The translations under genes and the position numbers were made by a program. A stretch of 39,625 nucleotides of DNA, taken from Candidatus Zixiibacteriota bacterium. GTDB taxonomy: Bacteria; Zixibacteria; MSB-5A5; JAABVY01; JAHJOQ01. A model generated the notes under the pieces. That model did not search any database, had not been told where the DNA came from, and worked only from the letters and a program-made list of their open reading frames with translations. Below, one piece after another: positions 14,357 through 23,655 of the stretch; the first letter of the stretch is position 1, and every line of letters starts with the position of its first letter. The stretch covers positions 1-39,625 of the forward strand of contig JAHJOQ010000117.1 of assembly GCA_018820315.1 (NCBI GenBank), given 5' to 3'.

Positions 14357-16279
14357 ATGGGAAAAGTGATCGGCATAGACCTCGGAACCACGAATTCATG
14401 CGTGGCCGTGATGGAAGGCGGCGATGCGGTTGTCATCCCAAACGCCGAAGGTGGACGCACGACTCCATCGGTAGTTGCATTCACAAAAGATGGGAACAGA
14501 CTCGTCGGCCAGGTTGCCAAGCGTCAGGCAATCACCAACCCGGAGAATACCATATTTTCCATTAAGAGATTCATGGGACGCAAATATAGTGAGGTCGGAT
14601 CGGAAGAGAAGATCGTACCCTATACGGTAGTCGCGGAGGCGAACGGTGATTGTAGAGTGAGGATCGGCGAAGATGAGTACGCTCCACCGCAGATATCTGC
14701 CATGATCTTGCAGAATCTCAAATCGACCGCTGAGGAATATCTCGGTGAGAGCGTGACCGAGGCTGTAATTACTGTCCCCGCATACTTCAACGATTCGCAG
14801 CGTCAGGCCACGAAAGACGCCGGCAAGATCGCAGGTCTCGAAGTGAAACGAATCATAAACGAGCCTACAGCGGCATCTCTCGCGTACGGTCTCGATAAGA
14901 AGAGGGATATCAAGGTAGCGGTCTTCGATCTTGGAGGCGGTACTTTTGACGTGTCGATCCTCGAACTGGGAGATGGTGTGTTTCAAGTGAAGTCGACCAA
15001 CGGCGACACGCATCTCGGCGGTGACGATTTCGATCAGAAAGTCATTGACTGGCTGGCAGATGAATTCAAGCGTGATCAAGGTATCGATCTAAGGAATGAC
15101 AAGATGGCCCTGCAGCGCCTGAAAGAGGCGGCAGAGAAAGCCAAGTGCGAACTCTCGACAACCATGCAGACATCGATCAACCTGCCATTTGTGACTGCCG
15201 ATCAGAGCGGTCCGAAGCATCTCGATATATCCCTGACCCGCGCCAAGCTGGAACAACTCTGCGACGACCTGATCGAGCGCACTAAGCAACCCTGCTTGAA
15301 CGCTCTGAAGGATGCGGGAATGACGCCGTCCGATATCCAGGAAGTGATTCTAGTCGGTGGCATGACAAGAATGCCCAAAGTCCAGGAATTGGTCAAGGAG
15401 ATATTCGCACGCGATCCGCACAAGGGCGTGAATCCCGATGAAGTTGTTGCCCTCGGTGCGGCAATACAGGCGGGTGTGCTGACAGGTGACGTCAAAGATG
15501 TTTTGCTGCTGGATGTAACGCCTCTTTCACTCGGAATCGAAACACTCGGTGGAGTGATGACCCGATTGATCGAACGCAACACAACGATACCGACGAAGAA
15601 GAGCCAAATATTCTCGACAGCCGCGGACAATCAACCTGCAGTGTCGATTCACGTATTGCAGGGCGAGCGTGAAATGTCGATCGACAATCGCACGCTCGGT
15701 CGTTTTGATCTTGTGGGAATTCCACCCGCGCCGCGCGGAATGCCTCAGATCGAAGTTGCATTCGATATCGACGCGAACGGCATAGTCCATGTGTCGGCCA
15801 AGGACCTCGGCACCGGCAAGGAGCAGAAGATCAAGATCGAGTCATCTTCCGGCCTGTCAGACACGGAAGTTGATAAGATGGTCAAGGACGCTGACGCTCA
15901 TTCCGAGGAGGACAAGAATAAGAAAGCTCTTGTGGAGGCGAGGAACAAGGCTGATCAGTTGATCTACACTACTGAGAAGAGTCTCAAAGAGCATGGCGAC
16001 AAGTTAGGCGAAGAAGACAAAGCCAAGATCACAGAGGCAATAGAGAAACTGCAGGCTGCTCTGAAAACCGAGCAGACAGAGATTATCAATCAGAAGGCCG
16101 ATGACCTCATGCAGGCGTCTCACAAGCTCGCTGAAGAGCTCTACAAACAAGCTTCAGCCGAGCAGCAGGCAGGGGCCGGTCCGGAGGATGCCGCGCAAGG
16201 TGCTCCAAAGCAGGACGAATCGGCCGGCGACGGCGCTGTTGACGCAGATTTTGAAGTAGTTGACGAAGATAAGAAGTAA
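14357..16279 (+). CDS. dnaK: Hsp70 chaperone DnaK
   Basis: A 640-residue DnaK of full length. The ATPase domain opens [20 protein letters not shown]; it has phosphate-2 [14 protein letters not shown] and the adenosine loop [13 protein letters not shown]. The linker [16 protein letters not shown] precedes the substrate-binding domain, and the helical lid ends in an acidic tail close to [12 protein letters not shown]. It refolds and protects proteins together with DnaJ and GrpE. The ribosome-binding site AAGGAGGA is close to perfect, fitting very high expression. Confidence 0.99.
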   Translation: MGKVIGIDLGTTNSCVAVMEGGDAVVIPNAEGGRTTPSVVAFTKDGNRLVGQVAKRQAITNPENTIFSIKRFMGRKYSEVGSEEKIVPYTVVAEANGDCRVRIGEDEYAPPQISAMILQNLKSTAEEYLGESVTEAVITVPAYFNDSQRQATKDAGKIAGLEVKRIINEPTAASLAYGLDKKRDIKVAVFDLGGGTFDVSILELGDGVFQVKSTNGDTHLGGDDFDQKVIDWLADEFKRDQGIDLRNDKMALQRLKEAAEKAKCELSTTMQTSINLPFVTADQSGPKHLDISLTRAKLEQLCDDLIERTKQPCLNALKDAGMTPSDIQEVILVGGMTRMPKVQELVKEIFARDPHKGVNPDEVVALGAAIQAGVLTGDVKDVLLLDVTPLSLGIETLGGVMTRLIERNTTIPTKKSQIFSTAADNQPAVSIHVLQGEREMSIDNRTLGRFDLVGIPPAPRGMPQIEVAFDIDANGIVHVSAKDLGTGKEQKIKIESSSGLSDTEVDKMVKDADAHSEEDKNKKALVEARNKADQLIYTTEKSLKEHGDKLGEEDKAKITEAIEKLQAALKTEQTEIINQKADDLMQASHKLAEELYKQASAEQQAGAGPEDAAQGAPKQDESAGDGAVDADFEVVDEDKK

Positions 16280-16309
16280 TAGAATGCTACGAAGGGCACA
16301 AACGAACGC

Positions 16310-17479
16310 ATGACAACTGACCGTGATTACTACGAAATTCTTGGCATTGGGCGGGCTGCTACCGACGACGATATCAAGAGAGCCTATCGTCAGATGGCGA
16401 TGAAGTATCATCCCGATCGCAACCCGGACGACGATACAGCTGAGGAGAAATTTAAGGAAGCAACCGAGGCGTACGAGGTCCTTAAAGACTCGCAGACACG
16501 TCAGGTGTATGACACCTACGGTCACGCTGGGTTGAAAGGCTCGCAGGGTGGACGGGGATTCGGTTTCGACTCATTCGGAATGGCGGACGCTTTGCGGGCA
16601 TTCATGCGGGATTTCGGCAACTTCGGTAGTTTCGGAGGGCTTGATGACCTTTTCGGCTTCGGTCAGGGAGGATCGCGGGGTCCGCGCGTCTTCAAAGGCG
16701 AAGACCTGAGGCTGACGCTGAAGGTGACTCTCGAGGAAATCGCTGAGGGGGTCGAAAAGTCTCTCAAAGTGAAGGTGCATGGCAGCTGCTCCGAGTGCGG
16801 AGGCTCAGGCTCTGCCAAGGGCTCCAGCAAGTCCGTTTGTCCGCAATGCAGCGGTAGAGGAGAGGTACGCAAGGTTAGTCGTTCCATGTTCGGTCAGTTT
16901 GTACGGGTGCAGCCATGCGACTATTGCAATGGTATGGGACAGGTGATAACCACTCCCTGCAGCAAGTGCGCCGGTGATGGACGTGAAAGCGTGGACAAGA
17001 ACATCAGTGTCAAGATTCCGGCGGGAGTCGCTGAAGGTAACTACATTACTCTCAGGGGATCAGGCAATGCGGGTCCTCAGGGAGGTCCCCACGGCGACCT
17101 GATTGTTTTTATCAAAGAGATCGATCACGACAAGTTCGAACGCCACGGAGATGATATAGTATTGGATGTTCCGATCAGCTTCGCGCAAGCGGCTCTCGGT
17201 TCCAAAATCGAGATTCCTACGCTGAACGGAAATACGACACTCGACATACCTTCAGGCACTCAGTCAGGAAGACTGTTCAGACTTCGAAACAAGGGTATCC
17301 GTCATTTGAGAACCGCCGGACGAGGGGACCAACTCGTTCAGGTACTTGTCTGGACCCCAACGAAGTTGGACAAGACTGCGACTCAGCTCTTCGAGAGACT
17401 CTCCTCATTGGAGGGAATTGCTCCGCCGAAATCGTCAAAGTCCTTCTTCAAACGACTCAAAGATTCACTTGGAGTTTGA
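16310..17479 (+). CDS. dnaJ: Hsp40 co-chaperone DnaJ
   Basis: A 389-residue type I DnaJ. J domain about 4-70 with the HPD motif in YHPDRNPDD; a Gly/Phe-rich linker (GSFGGLDDLFGFGQGG); four zinc-finger motifs (CSECGGSG, CPQCSGRG, CDYCNGMG, CSKCAGDG); then the C-terminal substrate-binding beta domains. It stimulates DnaK ATPase and hands over substrates. It ends immediately before the GTG start proposed for prmA. Confidence 0.98.
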   Translation: MTTDRDYYEILGIGRAATDDDIKRAYRQMAMKYHPDRNPDDDTAEEKFKEATEAYEVLKDSQTRQVYDTYGHAGLKGSQGGRGFGFDSFGMADALRAFMRDFGNFGSFGGLDDLFGFGQGGSRGPRVFKGEDLRLTLKVTLEEIAEGVEKSLKVKVHGSCSECGGSGSAKGSSKSVCPQCSGRGEVRKVSRSMFGQFVRVQPCDYCNGMGQVITTPCSKCAGDGRESVDKNISVKIPAGVAEGNYITLRGSGNAGPQGGPHGDLIVFIKEIDHDKFERHGDDIVLDVPISFAQAALGSKIEIPTLNGNTTLDIPSGTQSGRLFRLRNKGIRHLRTAGRGDQLVQVLVWTPTKLDKTATQLFERLSSLEGIAPPKSSKSFFKRLKDSLGV

Positions 17480-18385
17480 GTGCTTGAAGCAAACGACATG
17501 GAACAGACTGAGGGGCACGTTGAGGTGACTCTGTGCGTTCCGAAGGACACTGAGGAGGTTGTAGCTAATTTCCTGATTGACCATATCACAGGCGGCAATG
17601 GCCTCGTACTCGAGGATGACGAAGATGATGAGGACAACGTAATAATCCGGCTGTATGTGAAATCGCATCTCACTGCAGATTCCGAAATTTCCAGGATCAA
17701 GACTTTTCTCACGAACGAGCAAATCGCAACCGCACAATCTGTAGATGGCATAATCAAATCAAAGCACATCAAAGAAATAGACTGGGTTGCGGAGTATCAG
17801 AGAAAATTCGAATCGGTCGAGATCGACGATGTCGTCATAAAATCTCATTGGTGTGAGAAAGACTATCCCGGCAAACTCGTAATTACTCTCGATCCAAAGA
17901 TGGCATTCGGAACCGGACGTCATGAGACTACCAAGCTTTGTGTCAGAGCGATTGTGAAGACGGTCCGGCAGGGGAATCGCATTCTCGATCTCGGCACTGG
18001 ATCAGCTATACTTGCGATACTGGCGGCAAAGCTGGGCGCTTCGGAGATTCTCGGCCTCGATATCGATCCGGGCTCTATAGAGAATGCCCTGGAGAATATT
18101 CTTCTCAACAAGGTAGCCGATCGCGTAACGGTTGTCCACGGCTCGATGGATCTTGTAGTAGAATCCAATTACTATGATATCGTCGTTTCAAACCTAATCA
18201 AAGATGGCATCATTCAACTCTTCGATGATTACATCAAGGCAGTGAAACCGGGCGGGTTGCTCATCTTGTCAGGTATACTGACCGATCAGGTCGAATCGAT
18301 GTGCGACTTCTTCAGCGGTAAGGGATGTCCGGATGCTGATATTACCACCATGGGAGAATGGGCCTGTTTTGTGATAAGGGTATGA
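17480..18385 (+). CDS. prmA: ribosomal protein L11 methyltransferase PrmA
   Basis: A 301-residue protein. The N-terminal L11-binding domain is followed by the linker WVAEYQRKF, the diagnostic MAFGTGRHETT (142-151), motif I ILDLGTGSAILAI (168-180), the acidic DIDP ribose contact and VVSNLI (the AN[IL]-like catalytic strand). It trimethylates L11. The GTG start at 17480 has GGAG 5 nt upstream and begins directly after the dnaJ stop; an in-frame ATG at 17498 is an alternative. The dnaJ-prmA-rsmE order is conserved in many bacteria. Confidence 0.93.
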   Translation: MLEANDMEQTEGHVEVTLCVPKDTEEVVANFLIDHITGGNGLVLEDDEDDEDNVIIRLYVKSHLTADSEISRIKTFLTNEQIATAQSVDGIIKSKHIKEIDWVAEYQRKFESVEIDDVVIKSHWCEKDYPGKLVITLDPKMAFGTGRHETTKLCVRAIVKTVRQGNRILDLGTGSAILAILAAKLGASEILGLDIDPGSIENALENILLNKVADRVTVVHGSMDLVVESNYYDIVVSNLIKDGIIQLFDDYIKAVKPGGLLILSGILTDQVESMCDFFSGKGCPDADITTMGEWACFVIRV

Positions 18386-19122
18386 CTATCAGAAAAGCTG
18401 ACTTCACATACTTCCTCGTTAGCGAAGCCGATATTCATGGCGATGAGGTGACGTTTTCTGCCGATGAATCACGCCATATAACAAAGGTGTGCCGCATGAA
18501 GGCCGGTGACACTCTCTCTGCTACAGATGGCGAGGGGCGACTCCTTGAAGTGAGAATCGAATCCATAACTAAGACGGGAGTCATTGGACAAATCGTCAGG
18601 GCGACCACTCAGGAATTACCGACAAAACTATGCCATCTCGCGATGCCAATAGCTGTGAGCCAGAAAACCGACTGGGTGATCGAGAAGTGTACCGAACTCG
18701 GCGTAGACAGATTTCACATCTTCTCTTCAGAGCATTCCACAAGCAAGTCATCCGGTTCAAAGCGACTCGATAGATGCAGGAGGGTTGCGCTATCTGCCAT
18801 AAAGCAGTCGATGCGAAGACATGCCCCAAACTTCGAACAGCATGAGAGCGTGGCTTCGCTGACTCGGGTATTTGCCGATTACAGTTTGGTCGCTTACGGA
18901 CATTTTGACGAGGACACGGACACGCTCAGCCAGCTTCTGGCCTCGGACAAATTCGACCGCATTCTGGTGCTTGTCGGACCCGAGGCGGGCTTCACGGATG
19001 AAGAAATCCAGATTCTGAAATCTGCTGGAGCCGTGGCGGTTAGATACGGCAACCACCGTCTCAGGATGGAGACAGCCGCCATCGTCCTGCCGACCCTCGT
19101 TATCGAGTCTTTTCAGAAGTAA
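18382..19122 (+). CDS. rsmE: 16S rRNA (uracil-1498-N3)-methyltransferase RsmE
   Basis: A 246-residue SPOUT methyltransferase. A PUA-like N-terminus contains ADESRHITKVCRMKAGD; the knotted domain has QKTDWVIEKCTELGV, VLVGPEAGFTDEE (SAM pocket) and GNHRLRMETAAI (knot), all RsmE signatures. I start at ATG 18382, which overlaps the prmA stop as ATGA, instead of ATG 18358 inside prmA. It is the last gene of the hrcA cluster. Confidence 0.95.
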   Translation: MTIRKADFTYFLVSEADIHGDEVTFSADESRHITKVCRMKAGDTLSATDGEGRLLEVRIESITKTGVIGQIVRATTQELPTKLCHLAMPIAVSQKTDWVIEKCTELGVDRFHIFSSEHSTSKSSGSKRLDRCRRVALSAIKQSMRRHAPNFEQHESVASLTRVFADYSLVAYGHFDEDTDTLSQLLASDKFDRILVLVGPEAGFTDEEIQILKSAGAVAVRYGNHRLRMETAAIVLPTLVIESFQK

Positions 19123-19170
19123 TTGCACTCAGAAGCTTAAAAAGGATCGGAGTGTGCCGATTTTACTACT

Positions 19171-19971
19171 ATGGATATGACTCTTTCTACCGAGTTCATT
19201 TTCGCATATGCGGTGCTGTTTCTGGCAGGCCTCGCGATCGGGAGTTTTCTGAATGTTGTGATCTACCGCCTCCCGAGAAGCAAATCGCTTCTATGGCCTC
19301 GATCTGCCTGCCCGACGTGTGGCAAGACAATTCCATTCTACCTGAATATCCCAATATTCAGTTATCTTATGCTACTTGGAAAATGCAGGTACTGCAAGAC
19401 GCGCATTTCACCGCGATACTTGATTATAGAATTCATTTCCGGCGTAGTCGTTGTCGGCTACTTCGCGCACTTCGGCTTGAACTGGCAGGGATTGGCTGCA
19501 ATGATTCTGACGCTGACATTGATCCCGGTATTCTTCATCGACTTTGAGCACAGAATCATTCCCGATTCGATATCGATTCCCGGCATCGTTGTTGGCTTCG
19601 GGCTTTCCCTCTTGACCGCCGAACCGGGTTGGCTCGGATCACTCATCGGAATTCTTATCGGCGGCGGTGGCCTGCTCCTGATCGGATTGCTCGGAGATTT
19701 CATCTTCAAGAAAGAGAGCCTCGGTGGGGGAGATGTGAAGCTCGCTGCGATGCTTGGGGCGTTCCTTGGCTGGGAGAAAGTGCTCTTCGTGTTTATCGGC
19801 TCAGCCGTGCTCGGGCTCATAGGTGCCGTAATTCTACTGGCAGTCTCCAAGAACGTGCGGGAGAACCACCAAATACCATTCGGACCCTTCCTGGCGGCGG
19901 CCGCGGTGATAGCCCTTCTTTTCGGCGACAAACTAATCGGTCTCTACATCAGTCATTTCCTGACTGTCTGA
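19171..19971 (+). CDS. prepilin peptidase / type IV leader peptidase (PilD/GspO family)
   Basis: A 266-residue polytopic membrane enzyme. N-terminal GSFLNVVIYRLPR, a zinc-binding pair CPTC (C47, C50) and CRYC (C72, C75), and the two catalytic aspartates in IDFEHRIIPD (D124) and SLGGGDVKL (D188) are all present. It cuts and N-methylates type IV pilin-like precursors at the inner membrane, so pili, a type II secretion system or competence pseudopili are expected elsewhere in the genome. No pilin gene is in this window. Confidence 0.95.
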   Translation: MDMTLSTEFIFAYAVLFLAGLAIGSFLNVVIYRLPRSKSLLWPRSACPTCGKTIPFYLNIPIFSYLMLLGKCRYCKTRISPRYLIIEFISGVVVVGYFAHFGLNWQGLAAMILTLTLIPVFFIDFEHRIIPDSISIPGIVVGFGLSLLTAEPGWLGSLIGILIGGGGLLLIGLLGDFIFKKESLGGGDVKLAAMLGAFLGWEKVLFVFIGSAVLGLIGAVILLAVSKNVRENHQIPFGPFLAAAAVIALLFGDKLIGLYISHFLTV

Positions 19972-19991
19972 TCGCGATCATCCTGGTAGAG

Positions 19992-20789
19992 TCAGGGAGT
20001 GTCATTACTCAGCTCGTCGCACACTCTGAGAAACGAATCTCTGAGAGATGGCGCATTTCTGATTAGCTGCACAAAATTGCTCTGCACCGACAACATTATC
20101 TGCTCGACGGTTGTCTCTTTCAATTCCGCGAGCTTTCCGACGACATCGAGGATCAGATGGGGCATGCCTGCAACGCCCTCAAGGGAATCGTATCCGCCCG
20201 GGTTGTCTGTTTCTGTCAGGATTTGTCCCATCGGCAGTTCGCGCACAATGGCTTGTATATGACGTGATCTCAGAAGCTCCACACCTATCGAGAAATAGAC
20301 ACCGAAAGACAGCATTGATCGCAACACATCGAAAGGTCCGGAATACCAGTGGACTATCACATGCCTGACTTTGTACTGCTGCAGCATATGTAGTACATCC
20401 GCCTCCGCACCTTTGGTATGAATATTGACAATCTTATTATGCTTCGCGGCAGCCCTCAAAAAGAACTCGAAAACTTCACGCTGCGCCGGATACGCTGAAA
20501 CGTCACCAACGAAGAAGTAGTCGAGCCCGATTTCACCATACATTGCGCTTCGCTCAAGATAGGCCTTCAGATCATTGAGTCGGTGGGTGTACTGCGGGGC
20601 ATTCCAGGGATGAACTCCGAAGGTCGGCAAGATCAATCTGCATTTCTGCGCAATTTTGAGATTGCGCTCATATGACGGGATGTCCATGGAGTTGCTGATG
20701 GTGAAGATGCGGTTAGAATTGATCTGCTCGATCGCTTCGTCCAGCGTATCATCGTATCTGTCCAGATGCGCATGTGCGTCGATCAGCAT
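19992..20789 (-). CDS. TatD family metal-dependent hydrolase
   Basis: A 265-residue TIM-barrel hydrolase. Metal ligands are complete: DAHAHLD (H6, H8), GEIGLDY (E86), NIHTKG (H124), VHWYSG (H147) and TETDNP (D195). TatD proteins are Mg-dependent 3'-5' nucleases on DNA and RNA in the species tested; more divergent members are of unknown use. It is convergent with the prepilin peptidase, 20 bp apart. GAGG precedes the ATG. Confidence 0.9.
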   Translation of the reverse strand: MLIDAHAHLDRYDDTLDEAIEQINSNRIFTISNSMDIPSYERNLKIAQKCRLILPTFGVHPWNAPQYTHRLNDLKAYLERSAMYGEIGLDYFFVGDVSAYPAQREVFEFFLRAAAKHNKIVNIHTKGAEADVLHMLQQYKVRHVIVHWYSGPFDVLRSMLSFGVYFSIGVELLRSRHIQAIVRELPMGQILTETDNPGGYDSLEGVAGMPHLILDVVGKLAELKETTVEQIMLSVQSNFVQLIRNAPSLRDSFLRVCDELSNDTP

Positions 20790-20898
20790 TCTGCCGCCTC
20801 ATGTGTGTTGGTGGGCTCATACTCTCCTTGAATGTTAAGCTCCTTGGAACCAGAAAGCAACCAGAATGTTCAAAATATGAGCAAGCACAATCTAACGC

Positions 20899-20926
20899 TT
20901 GACTTCCGGAAAAGGAGATGTATATT
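20899..20926 (+). promoter_or_regulatory. sigma-70 promoter for the SdrD-B protein
   Basis: TTGACT and TATATT are separated by 16 bp. Transcription would start near 20933, leaving a leader of about 140 nt before ATG 21076 in which no smaller gene is evident. Confidence 0.55.
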
Positions 20927-21075
20927 CCCCACAATTACACGCCATGTACATTCAGTCGAGGCCTGGTTCGAAAATACAGCTCTGCATGTAGCTATGTACC
21001 ATCACACAGTAGCAAATCATTTGAAGGGAAGTTCGTTTTAAGTATCAACTCAAAACTCATCAGAAGGAGTACACT

Positions 21076-22026
21076 ATGGCAAGGTATTTCAGTCTTGCAG
21101 TGATGATTGCTCTCATCAGCATCATCTCCATCGGCTGCGGTGGATCTGATCCGGTAGGATCGAATTCGCAATCTGCCGATTTGGTTCTTTCCCCGGCGAC
21201 CTACGCGTCGATAGGCGATTATGTGTGGCATGATGTCAACATGAACGGCATCCAGGATCCCGGTGAACCGGGTATTCCCGGTGTAACCGTCCACCTCTTC
21301 GATTGCGACAACAACCATCTCGCCGTGATGATAACAGATGCCGACGGATTCTACCTGTTCGGCGGCCTCTGGCCGGGAGACTTCTATGTCAAATTCGACC
21401 GGCCTGCCGGTTATGTGTTCAGCCCACAGGATCAGGGAGCTGACGACGCTGTGGACAGCGACGCCGACCCGATGACCGGCAAGACTGTCTGTACGAATCT
21501 TGATGCCTATGAAGAAGATCTCACCTGGGACGCTGGCTTGTATGTGGATGAGCCTCCTCAGGATGGCTGCACACGCACCATCGGCTACTGGAAGACGCAT
21601 GCTGGCTTTGGCCCGCAGGACGACGTCGTGACGGCTCTGCTGCCGATCACTCTCGGCTCCGGTGGTGGCAAGAGTCTTGTGGTTTCGACAGCTCAGATTA
21701 CCGTTGATGTGCTTGTGATGAAGACATATGGAAAGAACAACAACGGTATCACCAAACTTTACGCCCAGTTGCTCGGCGCGAAGTTGAGCATTGCCTCCGG
21801 TGCTGACGATTCTGATGTCGCAGCAGCAATAGCTGACGCCGATGCATTCCTGTATGATTACGACTGGAATGACTGGACCAGCCTGAGTGAAGCTGATGAG
21901 GACATGGTCATGGACTGGCAGGGCATGTTTGATGACTACAATAACGGCGATATCGGCCCGGGCCATTGCGTTGATATCGATGATGGAGATGACGACGGCG
22001 GCATCGGAGGACTTGGCGTTAAGTAA
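21076..22026 (+). CDS. SdrD-B-domain surface protein with TIGYWKTH module
   Basis: A 316-residue exported protein. The signal ends SIGCGG, a possible but non-canonical lipobox. Residues about 45-150 are a B-repeat-like SdrD domain: SIGDYVWHDVNMNGIQDPGE opening, GIPGVTVHLFD and TDADGFYLFGGLWPGDFYV. It is followed by CTRTIGYWKTHAG (about 178-190), a module recurring in bacterial and archaeal surface proteins, then an Asp-rich C-terminus ending DDGDDDGGIGG. AAGGAG lies before the ATG. It is probably an extracellular calcium-stabilised adhesin or sheath component; the role is inferred. A strong terminator follows. Confidence 0.78.
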   Translation: MARYFSLAVMIALISIISIGCGGSDPVGSNSQSADLVLSPATYASIGDYVWHDVNMNGIQDPGEPGIPGVTVHLFDCDNNHLAVMITDADGFYLFGGLWPGDFYVKFDRPAGYVFSPQDQGADDAVDSDADPMTGKTVCTNLDAYEEDLTWDAGLYVDEPPQDGCTRTIGYWKTHAGFGPQDDVVTALLPITLGSGGGKSLVVSTAQITVDVLVMKTYGKNNNGITKLYAQLLGAKLSIASGADDSDVAAAIADADAFLYDYDWNDWTSLSEADEDMVMDWQGMFDDYNNGDIGPGHCVDIDDGDDDGGIGGLGVK

Positions 22027-22057
22027 TCCCTCACGCACACGATGCTAAGTGATTGTG

Positions 22058-22091
22058 ATATGCCCACTTGCGTGATAGCGAGTGGGCATAT
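22058..22091 (+). terminator. intrinsic terminator after the SdrD-B gene
   Basis: ATATGCCCACT / AGTGGGCATAT form a perfect 11-bp stem with a 12-nt loop, followed by TTCTTGTCT. It isolates this gene from the next lipoprotein. Confidence 0.8.
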
Positions 22092-22154
22092 TTCTTGTCT
22101 CGCCACCCGCTCCTCAATATTATCAAGAATTATCAAGAAAATCGAAATTTCGCC

Positions 22155-22183
22155 TTGCCTGATGCCGATAATTGAAGTATATG
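22155..22183 (+). promoter_or_regulatory. possible sigma-70 promoter for the DUF4382 lipoprotein
   Basis: TTGCCT and TATATG are 17 bp apart, 75 nt before ATG 22258. Each box matches four of six consensus bases. Confidence 0.4.
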
Positions 22184-22257
22184 GGGCATAAGATCAACTA
22201 CGGTCCCACGTGACTGATCTGGACACAATAATGAATTATCGAGAAAGGAACCTGACG

Positions 22258-23037
22258 ATGAAGCTATTTCTGATTGCACTTCTGGCCGTGGCTATAATAG
22301 CTGGATGTGGCGGTAACTCAACGGATCAGAACAGTACTGGCAGGTTGGTGATCGAGGCGTTCGATGCCCCGTTGCCGGGCGATGTCGACAGTATTAATCT
22401 CACGATTGAGGAAGTCACGGTCCATCACACTGAAGATGGCTGGCTGACCGTTGCCGAGCCGGATACTACCTACGATTTCCTGCAGCTGGTCAATGGCGCG
22501 ACGGTGGTGCTGGCAGATGTTTCTCTCGCATCGGGTAGATACAACCAGATGCGTCTGATTCTGGCCGACTCCAACACAATCGTGATCGACGGTGTATCGT
22601 ATCCGCTGACTGTCCCGAGCGGAACGCAATCGGGTGTCAAGCTGCACGGCGATTTCGATATTGTCGAAAATCAGGTTTATGAGCTTTACATCGATTTCGA
22701 TGCATCACACTCAATCACTCATGCAAACGACAAGTACATTCTGAAACCGTCATTCAAGGCATTTAAGAAGAGTCTATCTGCAATGCTGTCTGGCACCGTG
22801 AAAGACATCATCGGTCTTCCTATCGAGAATGCCACAGTCGCGGCAATCACCGACAGCGACACAAGTGCAACTGTTACCGGCGCAGACGGCTCTTACGCTC
22901 TCATTCTTCTGGAGGGCATCTATGACATCAGTGCCTCGGCGGACGGTTATTCGACGTCAGACACAACTTACATTGGTGTGCACGTCGATCCCGACAGTGC
23001 CGATGTAATGACCGGATACGATTTCAGACTGCAGTAG
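22258..23037 (+). CDS. DUF4382 lipoprotein with carboxypeptidase-regulatory-like domain
   Basis: A 259-residue lipoprotein with a canonical lipobox (IIAGC). Residues about 28-175 form a DUF4382 domain: GRLVIEAFDAPLPGDVDSINLTI, QLVNGATVVLADVSLASGRYNQMRL, then the strand with KYILKPSFKA. The C-terminal part (about 180-258) is a carboxypeptidase regulatory-like Greek-key domain: LSGTVKDIIGLPIENATVA, GADGSYALILLEGIYDISASADGY. I use ATG 22258 with its AAAGGAA ribosome-binding site; an upstream in-frame start would bury the signal peptide. It is an envelope protein of unknown ligand. Confidence 0.88.
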   Translation: MKLFLIALLAVAIIAGCGGNSTDQNSTGRLVIEAFDAPLPGDVDSINLTIEEVTVHHTEDGWLTVAEPDTTYDFLQLVNGATVVLADVSLASGRYNQMRLILADSNTIVIDGVSYPLTVPSGTQSGVKLHGDFDIVENQVYELYIDFDASHSITHANDKYILKPSFKAFKKSLSAMLSGTVKDIIGLPIENATVAAITDSDTSATVTGADGSYALILLEGIYDISASADGYSTSDTTYIGVHVDPDSADVMTGYDFRLQ

Positions 23038-23054
23038 CGGTTCTGATTGATGCG

Positions 23055-23078
23055 CCGTTAGGAATCCCTTCCTGACGG
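23055..23078. other. hairpin after the DUF4382 gene
   Basis: CCGTTAGGAA-TCCC-TTCCTGACGG forms a 10-bp stem with one wobble pair, 17 nt after the stop. No T-tract follows, so it is a hairpin of uncertain role between convergent genes. Confidence 0.4.
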
Positions 23079-23178
23079 CTAAGAACAGATGGCGCGTTCA
23101 ACATTCAATACGCCATCACGCCGGAAGTAGTAGCTGACGCAGTGAAAAGCCATGACGTCCTCTACTCAGCCAGCGCAG

Positions 23179-23655
23179 TCAGGATTGCGAGGACCGAGGC
23201 CCGCGCACTCCCACCACCACCCTCTTCAAATACCCCGCCGAGATGATTGCCCAGAGGATGAATGGCAGGCTGTCGTTAAACAAGAAAGCGGGGAAGAGGG
23301 TGTTAAATGCCTCCTGAGATTCGCCATACTTCGAACTGGCTACAAACGCAACCGATGCCAGCAGAATATGACCGAGAAATATGATCACAAAGCCAATTGC
23401 AGTGCCTACTGCTCTGCGTCTGACTGTCAAAGTCGGAGTGATTACCATCAGCACAAGAAATGGCACATAGTTTATGAAGTGATCGATTACAAGCTGTGCC
23501 TTGAGTTCTGTGACTCCGAGCACTATGAAGATCGGTGTCGCGAGCTCGACGAAAACTTTGAGATAGAAGGTGCGCCCCCATTCGATCCAGACCCAGCCAA
23601 GCGGGACCGTGATCGCGAGAAACTCAAGCGTCAGGAGCAGGAACCGCTTCTTCAC
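23179..23655 (-). CDS. four-TM membrane protein paired with the exosortase
   Basis: A 158-residue membrane protein with hydrophobic segments at about 5-22, 35-50, 60-78, 85-110 and 128-145. Its start overlaps the end of the exosortase gene by 32 bp, which indicates coupled expression and probably a joint role. Some exosortases (for example the XrtH type) are accompanied by an uncharacterised associated membrane protein; this is a plausible counterpart but I cannot confirm family membership from motifs. Confidence 0.65.
   Translation of the reverse strand: MKKRFLLLTLEFLAITVPLGWVWIEWGRTFYLKVFVELATPIFIVLGVTELKAQLVIDHFINYVPFLVLMVITPTLTVRRRAVGTAIGFVIIFLGHILLASVAFVASSKYGESQEAFNTLFPAFLFNDSLPFILWAIISAGYLKRVVVGVRGPRSSQS

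Noticed and set aside
14396-15079. 227-codon minus-strand frame inside dnaK
   Set aside because: Shadow of dnaK; no recognisable residues and no start signal.
20992-22038. 348-codon open frame on the minus strand
   Set aside because: It is antisense to the SdrD-B protein, has no ribosome-binding site or domain, and arises from the Asp/Gly codon bias of the real gene.
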